Positions 58,868 through 64,000 of a stretch of DNA of 64,000 nucleotides are shown piece after piece. The stretch spans positions 6,225,001 to 6,289,000 of the forward strand of contig NZ_CP107904.1 in assembly GCF_036013975.1 (NCBI RefSeq). The letters are read 5' to 3'. Position 1 is the stretch's first letter, and each line of letters begins with the position of its first letter. The position numbers and the translations under genes were made by a program. Below the pieces are notes generated by a model that was not told the DNA's origin, did not search any database, and saw nothing but the letters and a program-made list of their open reading frames with translations. The DNA is from Kitasatospora sp. NBC_00458. GTDB taxonomy: Bacteria > Actinomycetota > Actinomycetes > Streptomycetales > Streptomycetaceae.

Positions 58868-59257
58868 CTAGGCCGCGGGGACCAGCCCGAGCAGCTCGCC
58901 CAGACGGCGCACCGTGGCGGGCGACTCGCGGTGCAGGCCGGCGATGTCCAGGCCCTCGTCGCCCAGGACCATGAGCAGCGCCTGGTCCCCGATCGCCAGC
59001 GCCACGACGTAGCCGCCGCTGCAGCGGGTGACCACGTCGCGCAGGCCGCCCACGCCGAACTCGGCGGCGGTGCGGCGGCCGAGGCCGAGCATGGCGGCCG
59101 ACAGCGCGGCGGCCGACTCGGGGTGGACGGAGGCCGTGTCGGCGGCCACCAGCAGGCCGTCGGCGGTGGAGATGACACTCTCCGAGATGCCCATGACCCG
59201 CTCGCGGAGGGACTTCAACTCGTCGACCAGCACGGCGGTCGGTGTCTGGCTGCTCAT
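58868..59257 (-). CDS. roadblock/LC7-domain protein
   Basis: Encodes 129 residues. A single roadblock fold: SESVISTADGLLVAADTASVHPESAAALSAAMLGLGRRTAAEFGVGGLRDVV and GYVVALAIGDQALLMVLGD. In Streptomyces such proteins usually sit in conservons with a sensor kinase, DUF742 and GTPase; here they sit without those. ATG 59257 overlaps the DUF4388 stop (ATGA). Third gene of the operon. Confidence 0.9.
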   Translation of the reverse strand: MSSQTPTAVLVDELKSLRERVMGISESVISTADGLLVAADTASVHPESAAALSAAMLGLGRRTAAEFGVGGLRDVVTRCSGGYVVALAIGDQALLMVLGDEGLDIAGLHRESPATVRRLGELLGLVPAA

Positions 59258-60351
59258 GGTGCGCTCTTCTCGGTCTCTGGCGTGAGGGTCGTCGGTGTCG
59301 TCACGATCGTCACGGTCGTCGCGACGGTCGCGGGTGTCTCGGTGTTCTCGATGGGCGCGGTGCCCTCGCTCCGGGGCGCGTCCGGGGGCGCTTCGGCGGC
59401 GACCGGCGCACGGCCGGTCCCGGCGGACGGGCCGTCGGGGCTCGCCGGTCCGCCGCGGACGCGGCGCGGCAGGGGGCCGCCCGGCTCCGGAGGCGGCCCG
59501 CTCGGCGCCGTCCGCGGGGCCACGCTCGGTGCCAGCGGGGCCGGGGCCGCCGACTCCCGGTGGAGCAGGTGCCGGGCGTCCATCCGGGCGACGTCGAGGA
59601 GCACCGCGAACACGCCCCGCCCCAGGGCGAATCCGATGTCGCGCGCGGTGCGGCGGCCGGTGGCGGCGGCCAGGACGTCCCGGTAGCGGGGCAGGATCCG
59701 CTGGGCGCCGGGGCCGGGCCGGTCGGCGGGGCGGATCCTGGTGCGGGCCAGTTCGCCGGGCGGGCCCCAGAGGCGGGTCAGCAGCGCCGTCCGCCGGGCG
59801 GTCTCCTCGAAGAGCCGCTGCGGCTCGATCCCCGGGCGCAGCGCGATCCCGGCCGGCGGGGCCGCTTCGACGACCTCCCAGCTGCCGGGCGGGCTCAGCA
59901 CCAGGGCGAACGCGCCGTCGAAGGCGGCGGCGGCGCAGACGGTTTCGAGTTCGACGGCGCCGATCGTCCCCCGGGCCGCCAGGGCCGCGCCGAGGTCCCC
60001 GCCCCAGCCTGCGGGGGCGCCGTCCGGGCGTGCGGCGGACGCGGCGGTCTCGGCGGCCGCCCAGTCGGCCTCGGAGACGCGCCCCGACTTCAGCAGCAGG
60101 GTCTCGGCGCTCGGGGAGCCGGGGGTCTCGATCGCCGTGACGAGCCCCCGCTCCAGGTGGATGGTGCCGCCGGGCGCGCTGGAGACGACGACCGAGCCGG
60201 TGAAGTCCTGCCCGCGCAGTGCGAGCAGCAGGGCGGGCACGTTGCGGGCCGAGGGCCGCCCGGGGGCGGCGGGCGCGACCGGATCGTGGGCCTGGTCAGA
60301 GGCGTGGTCAGGAGCCTGGTCGAGGGCCCGGGCGTCGGTCTGGCCGCTCAT
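59254..60351 (-). CDS. DUF4388 (PATAN-like) protein
   Basis: Encodes 365 residues. Residues about 38-160 read ALLLALRGQDFTGSVVVSSAPGGTIHLERGLVTAIETPGSPSAETLLLKSGRVSEADW, the start of a DUF4388 domain, which in other bacteria pairs with response regulators and small GTPases. The C-terminus from about 270 is Pro/Ser/Thr-rich and ends with a Thr/Val run (TVTIVTTPTTLT). Linked to the two flanking roadblock genes by ATGA overlaps. Role: probably a scaffold for signal protein assembly. Confidence 0.85.
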   Translation of the reverse strand: MSGQTDARALDQAPDHASDQAHDPVAPAAPGRPSARNVPALLLALRGQDFTGSVVVSSAPGGTIHLERGLVTAIETPGSPSAETLLLKSGRVSEADWAAAETAASAARPDGAPAGWGGDLGAALAARGTIGAVELETVCAAAAFDGAFALVLSPPGSWEVVEAAPPAGIALRPGIEPQRLFEETARRTALLTRLWGPPGELARTRIRPADRPGPGAQRILPRYRDVLAAATGRRTARDIGFALGRGVFAVLLDVARMDARHLLHRESAAPAPLAPSVAPRTAPSGPPPEPGGPLPRRVRGGPASPDGPSAGTGRAPVAAEAPPDAPRSEGTAPIENTETPATVATTVTIVTTPTTLTPETEKSAP

Positions 60352-60707
60352 GCCAGCAAGTCCGCGGCGTGGTCGGCGGTCTGGCGGATCGCCAGTGCCA
60401 GGTTGGTCCGTCCCCGGTCCAGCACGGTGGCCAGCAGCAGGTCGTCGCCCTGCCGGTGCACCATCTGCACGACCTCGTGGTGGCGGGTGCTCGTGACCAC
60501 CACGCTCTCCAACTCGCTCTCCGCCCCCGCCTCGTGGAGCCGCTCGCCGATCAGGTTGACCAGTTCGGCGAGGTCCGCGCCGGTCCCGAGCAACCGGTGG
60601 TCCCCGGCGGACTGGTGGGCGAGGCCCGTGACGGCGTCGACGAGAACGGCACCGACCGCTCCGGGGGAGTCGAGCACACCGGAGAGGGAAGCTTCGAGCG
60701 CGCGCAC
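60348..60707 (-). CDS. roadblock/LC7-domain protein
   Basis: Encodes 119 residues from GTG 60707. Roadblock pattern: GVLDSPGAVGAVLVDAVTGLAHQSAGDHRLLGTGADLAELVNLIGERL and LLLATVLDRGRTNLALAIRQ. First gene of the leftward operon and similar in ending to the divergent roadblock gene (RANLALARHS). May dimerise with it. Confidence 0.88.
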   Translation of the reverse strand: MRALEASLSGVLDSPGAVGAVLVDAVTGLAHQSAGDHRLLGTGADLAELVNLIGERLHEAGAESELESVVVTSTRHHEVVQMVHRQGDDLLLATVLDRGRTNLALAIRQTADHAADLLA

Positions 60708-60849
60708 CAGTACCCCTTCACGTTCTGAACACTTGGCAGCGTACTTTATTCCACCATTTCCACGGGGTGACCACCGCAGGTGACTTCTTGCTACTTTGTT
60801 CCCGCACAGGGGAGTTCCGCCCGGAAGTCACGCAAAGGACGAACAGCGC

Positions 60850-61215
60850 ATGAACATTGACGACGCACTCAAGGAAGCGATGGCCATCGAAGGCGCCATC
60901 GGCGTGGCCCTGGCCGACTACGAGAGCGGTATGTCACTCGGATTCCTCGGCGGGGGCCAGCAGCTCGACCTGGAGGTCGCGGCCGCCGCCAACACCGAGG
61001 TCGTCCGCGCGAAGAAGCGGGCCCTGGCCGCGCTGTCGATCGACGACGTCATCGAGGACATCCTGATCACCCTCGGCACCCAGTACCACCTGATACGCCC
61101 GCTGGCCCGCAGTCACGGGTCGTTCTTCCTCTACCTGGCGCTGGACCGCTCGCGCGCCAACCTGGCGCTCGCCCGGCACAGCCTCAAGCGCATCGAGGCC
61201 GGGCTCGACGTCTAG
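60850..61215 (+). CDS. roadblock/LC7-domain protein, divergent
   Basis: Encodes 121 residues (AAAGGACG before ATG 60850). DALKEAMAIEGAIGVALADYESGMSLGFLGGGQQLDLEVAAAANTEVVRAK and YHLIRPLARSHGSFFLYLALDRSRANLALARHSLKRIE are typical. It diverges from the three-gene operon over a 142-base gap with an AT-rich patch (GCGTACTTTATTCC near 60740) as promoter. Family members with a GxxxxGxxxG start form homodimers. Confidence 0.9.
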   Translation: MNIDDALKEAMAIEGAIGVALADYESGMSLGFLGGGQQLDLEVAAAANTEVVRAKKRALAALSIDDVIEDILITLGTQYHLIRPLARSHGSFFLYLALDRSRANLALARHSLKRIEAGLDV

Positions 61216-61555
61216 GGCCTCTCTTTCCGGACCCCTGCCGCATCCGCATCCCGCGTCGGCATCCGCGTCCCGCGCCCCGCGTCGGCATCCGTATCCGAGC
61301 CCGAGTCCGGGATACTCCCGACCGCCCGTGATGCACGCGGAATTCCGGATGGAGTGAATGCGAAGCGTGAGCGGCCGGTCACGGCGATCCGCACGCGATA
61401 ATTGCGGCCGCATTTCGCAGGTGCACATCAATCACGGAAATGCGTGACTCCCCGATGACTGGGCGTCATATCCGCCCCCCGCGTCCGCGCCGGATCCGGG
61501 CCGCCGGAACGCCGCGGCAGGGGGCGGAACGCCGCGGCGCCGGGCCGGACCGGCC

Positions 61556-61579
61556 CCGCCGTGCCGCGCGGCACGGCGG
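61556..61579. terminator. palindromic hairpin downstream of secreted-protein gene
   Basis: A perfect 24-bp palindrome centred in GTGCCGC-GCGGCAC, 77 bases beyond the leftward stop at 61657. The 441-base gap 61216-61656 also holds GCATCCG/GCGTCGG short repeats (61231-61300) and no supportable gene. Confidence 0.5.
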
Positions 61580-61656
61580 AGCGGCCGCCGTGCCGGGGCC
61601 GGGCGGTCGGCCGTGCGCGGCGACGGCCGGGAGGGGCCCGGATCCCGGCCCGGCCG

Positions 61657-62199
61657 CTACGCCTTGACGGCCTTGAAGACGGTGTACGCGTAGCCGTGGT
61701 AGATCTCCACGGCCGCCCGCAGCCAGGCCTTCCCGTCGGTGCTGTGCGAGAGGGTCCGGCGGGAGTCGTCCTCCAACTTGAAGCCGTCGCCCTCGGGGAG
61801 GACCTTCCAGGCGGTCGCGCAGGTGGACGCCTTGGACAGTGCGACGCCCTTGCCCTCCGAGCACCAGGTGTCGCTGCCGCCCCAGTTGGAGCTGGTCGAC
61901 CGGATCGTGTAGCCGTCGCCCTTCCGCTCGAAGACCACGGCGGTGCCGTTGCTGTTCTCGTCGTTGGTCAGCAGCGCCCAGTCGCGGTTCAGGTTCACCT
62001 CGAAGGTCGCCCCGCGGTTCCCGTGGTTCGTGGCCACCAGGTGGTAGGAGCGCCCGGTTTCGATGGCCTCCTCCTCGGGGGCGACGGGGGTCGCGCGGGC
62101 GGCGGGGGCGAGCACCCCCGCCGTCGCGGTCACGGCGAGGGCGGTGGCCCAGCCCCTGCGGCGGGAGCGGCGGCGGGCGGCCGGAGCGGGGGTCTGCAT
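61657..62199 (-). CDS. secreted hypothetical protein
   Basis: Encodes 180 residues from ATG 62199 (GGAG upstream). Arg-rich start (RRRSRRRGWATALAVTATAGVLAPAARA) is a signal peptide, possibly twin-arginine-like. Mature part: SYHLVATNHGNRGATFEVNLNRDWALLTNDENSNGTAVVFERKGDGYTIRS, then DTWCSEGKG and STCATAW, whose Cys may pair. The repeats of about 40 residues with W and G suggest a beta-trefoil or lectin-like fold but I cannot assign one. Confidence 0.65.
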   Translation of the reverse strand: MQTPAPAARRRSRRRGWATALAVTATAGVLAPAARATPVAPEEEAIETGRSYHLVATNHGNRGATFEVNLNRDWALLTNDENSNGTAVVFERKGDGYTIRSTSSNWGGSDTWCSEGKGVALSKASTCATAWKVLPEGDGFKLEDDSRRTLSHSTDGKAWLRAAVEIYHGYAYTVFKAVKA

Positions 62200-62294
62200 G
62201 GTCCGTCTCCAAAAGGTCGTGTACGGCGCGATGTGATGCCGAGGAGAAGGGTCGCAGCAGACGGCGCCCCCGGAGGGCAGCCCCGGCAGCCGGT

Positions 62295-63239
62295 TCACCC
62301 GATGGGAGGAACCGCCCCGGCGAGGGCCTTGCCGTACATCGAGGAGGTGCGGCGGACCGTCATCCCCAGCCGCTCGTACAGCGACAGCGCGCCCGTCTCC
62401 GAGTGCGTCCACAGGGTGCAGAGCTCCCGCCCGTGCCGGTGGAACGCGCCGAACACCTCGCCGAGCAGCAGCCGGGCGATCCCCCGGTTCCGGTGGTCGC
62501 GGCGGACGGCCAGCCGCTCCACGAAGCCCTCGCCGCTGCCCGGCACGTCCAGCGACAGCACCACGCCCACCATCTCCCCGCCCGCGAGGGCCACCCGGGA
62601 GAGCGCGGGCGCGAACGAGTCCCGCCCGACCGTCCGCAGGGCCCACTCCTCGTAGGAGCTGCGCCGCACCTGCCACTCGTCGAAGGCGTCCTCGGCCACC
62701 CGGTAGGCCGCCCGCTCGTCACCGGGGCGGAACGGCCGCACGGAGACCCCGTCCGGCGGCGCGGCCGCCACCGGACCGGCGGGCAGCCCGATCCCCAGCT
62801 GCCACTGGTGGACGAACGGCCGGTACCCGCGCGAGCGCAGCAGTGCGACGGCGGCCCGGTCGCCGTCCTCCACGGCCTGGGCGAGCCGCTCCCCGCCCGC
62901 CCGCCGGGCCCGCTCCTCCGTCCAGTCGAGCAGCCACCCGCCCAGCCCGGCGCCCCGGTGCCCGGGGTGGACGTCGACCCGGCTCCGCCGCCCGCCGCGC
63001 ACCCACGCCCAGCCGGCCACCTCGCCGCGGCCGTCCCGCACGAGCAGGGTGTCCCGGGCGGTGTCGAGTCCGGGCTGCGCGAGGTCGGCGGCCACGTCGT
63101 CCGGTGCGCTCTCGGTGCGGCCGAGCAGGTCGCGCTCACAGGCGGCGACGAGCCGGTGGACGGCCGGGGCGTCGGCGGGAGCGGCCGGACCGGTCCGGTA
63201 GCGGCCGGGGAGCGGCGGGAGTTCGGCGAGATCGGTCAT
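62295..63239 (-). CDS. double GNAT acetyltransferase (MshD-like layout)
   Basis: Encodes 314 residues. Two GNAT domains: residues 15-140 (VDVHPGHRGAGLGGWLLDWTEERA) and 165-310 (RLAVRRDHRNRGIARLLLGEVFGAFHRHGRELCTLWTHSETGALSLYERLGM). The second keeps the acetyl-CoA loop RxxGIA fully. Mycothiol synthase MshD shares this tandem form, but this protein does not carry enough MshD-specific sequence for me to call it so. AGGACG before ATG 63239. Divergent from the MDR gene. Confidence 0.88.
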   Translation of the reverse strand: MTDLAELPPLPGRYRTGPAAPADAPAVHRLVAACERDLLGRTESAPDDVAADLAQPGLDTARDTLLVRDGRGEVAGWAWVRGGRRSRVDVHPGHRGAGLGGWLLDWTEERARRAGGERLAQAVEDGDRAAVALLRSRGYRPFVHQWQLGIGLPAGPVAAAPPDGVSVRPFRPGDERAAYRVAEDAFDEWQVRRSSYEEWALRTVGRDSFAPALSRVALAGGEMVGVVLSLDVPGSGEGFVERLAVRRDHRNRGIARLLLGEVFGAFHRHGRELCTLWTHSETGALSLYERLGMTVRRTSSMYGKALAGAVPPIG

Positions 63240-63324
63240 GCGTCCTGACTCTGCGCCACCCGTGCCGCCCTGTCGACCGGATTCGGCACACCGCCCGTCG
63301 ATCCGGCGCCCGGAGCGGACCTCC

Positions 63325-63359
63325 CGCGCAGGAAGTCGGCCCGGCCGACTTCCTGCGCG
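63325..63359. repeat. dispersed palindrome, copy 8 (perfect 15-bp arms)
   Basis: CGCGCAGGAAGTCGG (63325-63339) and its reverse complement (63345-63359) around CCCGG. This copy lies between divergent genes (starts 63239 and 63496), so it cannot be a simple 3' terminator there. Confidence 0.85.
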
Positions 63360-63495
63360 CACGCCGGCCGTGCGGCCCGGTGCGTGCGGCCCGGGCGGCC
63401 GTGCGCGGACCGTCAGCCGCTCGTGCGCGGCCCCCGGCAGAGTCTTCCCCGTCAGCAGGAGACAGCAGCACCCGACGAAGAACGAGGAACCAGCC

Positions 63496-64000
63496 GTGAC
63501 CAGCACCCAGCAGACCGCCGCCACCGCCACCGCCACCGCCGCCACCACCACCTTCTCCACCGAGGTCCGGCTCGCCGCCCGCCCGGTCGGGGAGCCCACC
63601 GCCGACACCTTCGAGCTGGTCCGCACCGCCGTCCCCGAGCCCGCCGAGGGCGAGATCGTCGTCCGCAACACCTGGATGTCGGTGGACCCGTACATGCGCG
63701 GCCGGATGGACGACGCCCCCTCCTACATCCCGCCGTTCCAGCTCGGTGCGGCCCTGGACGGCAGCGCGGTCGGCGTGGTGGTCGCCTCCCGCTCCGCGGC
63801 CGTGCCGGTCGGCGCGACCGTCTCGCACTTCCTCGGCTGGCGCGAGTACGCGGTGCTGGACGCCGCCGCGGCGACCGTCGTCGACACCGGCCTCGCCCCC
63901 GCGCCGGCCTACCTCGGCGCGCTGGGCACCACCGGCCTCACCGCCTACGCGGCGCTCACCCGGACCGCCCCGGTCCGGGAGGGCGACGTCGTCCTCATCT
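63496..64000 (+). CDS. NADP-dependent MDR oxidoreductase (partial, runs off window)
   Basis: GTG 63496 (GAGGAA upstream) opens at least 168 codons, cut by the window end. After a Thr/Ala-rich start (TAATATATAATTT), the sequence RLAARPVGEPTADTFELVRTAVPEPAEGEIVVRNTWMSVDPYMRGRMDD and GALGTTGLTAYAALTR is that of the leukotriene B4 dehydrogenase/curcumin-reductase-type MDR branch without zinc. Cofactor domain lies beyond the end. Confidence 0.9.
   Translation, partial: MTSTQQTAATATATAATTTFSTEVRLAARPVGEPTADTFELVRTAVPEPAEGEIVVRNTWMSVDPYMRGRMDDAPSYIPPFQLGAALDGSAVGVVVASRSAAVPVGATVSHFLGWREYAVLDAAAATVVDTGLAPAPAYLGALGTTGLTAYAALTRTAPVREGDVVLI

Noticed and set aside
62295..63239. Mycothiol synthase MshD
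   Set aside because: Tandem GNAT layout matches, but MshD-specific sequence is not evident.

Overview
The window is very GC-rich actinomycete DNA (G/C in most third codon positions, SD-type ribosome sites, many GTG starts and 4-bp ATGA/GTGA gene overlaps). A chaplin, a DUF5753 XRE regulator with DUF397 partners, a SpoIIE-type phosphatase fused to a HATPase, a DasR-type operator in front of a GH18 chitinase, and an AurF-like oxygenase point to Streptomycetaceae (Streptomyces or Kitasatospora); the genus cannot be settled from this sequence. No rRNA, tRNA, transposase, phage or CRISPR gene was seen. Gene content looks accessory: regulators, transporters, secreted enzymes and many short conserved hypotheticals.

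Layout. 1-3.1 kb: small hypothetical genes and two copies of a hairpin repeat. 3.4-6.6 kb: TetR regulator divergent from an alpha/beta hydrolase, then a convergent secreted lipase-like protein. 7-14.4 kb: an exporter operon with two giant FtsX-type permeases and an ATPase carrying an AbrB-like tail. 14.6-15.7 kb: astacin-like metalloprotease. 15.9-19.8 kb: a persulfide detoxification locus (rhodanese, TauE exporter, CstB-like fusion, CstR-like repressor) with three probable operators. 20.1-21.5 kb: chitinase behind a near-perfect dre site. 21.7-24.9 kb: coupled amine oxidase and GCS2-type ligase. 25-26.4 kb: chaplin and a 1.1-kb repeat-rich gap. 26.4-33.9 kb: RsbU-like phosphatase, AurF-like oxygenase with its ferredoxin reductase, SDR, NfeD-like protein. 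34.2-42.3 kb: PucR regulator and a five-gene peptide/metal ABC importer with a divergent TetR gene and a 26-bp palindrome. 42.4-46.1 kb: GntR regulator divergent from a phosphatase-GH3 operon. 46.5-49.2 kb: small secreted peptide and a three-gene operon joining a soluble helical protein, a membrane protein and a solute-binding lipoprotein. 49.4-52.5 kb: WhiJ-like regulator locus. 52.7-58.7 kb: TetR/VOC pair, DUF4291, secreted papain-like protease with an anchored partner, lectin-like protein, secreted S33 peptidase behind a structured leader. 58.9-61.2 kb: roadblock/DUF4388 cluster. 61.7-64 kb: secreted protein, double GNAT, truncated MDR oxidoreductase.

The most unusual things are (i) the 46.85-49.18 kb operon, whose first two proteins share an almost identical Gly/Asn/Thr/Phe-rich motif (SYGDRTINGGTFGD...TFNFG) placed C-terminally in one and N-terminally in the other, resembling paired amyloid-type signalling motifs; (ii) a dispersed palindrome (arms GCAGRAAGTCGG) found eight times between genes, four of them in a tandem array flanked by an AT-rich GTAGACCG repeat; (iii) a folded leader upstream of the S33 peptidase; and (iv) a Gly/Asn-rich insertion inside the amine oxidase, which is translationally coupled to a GCS2 ligase.
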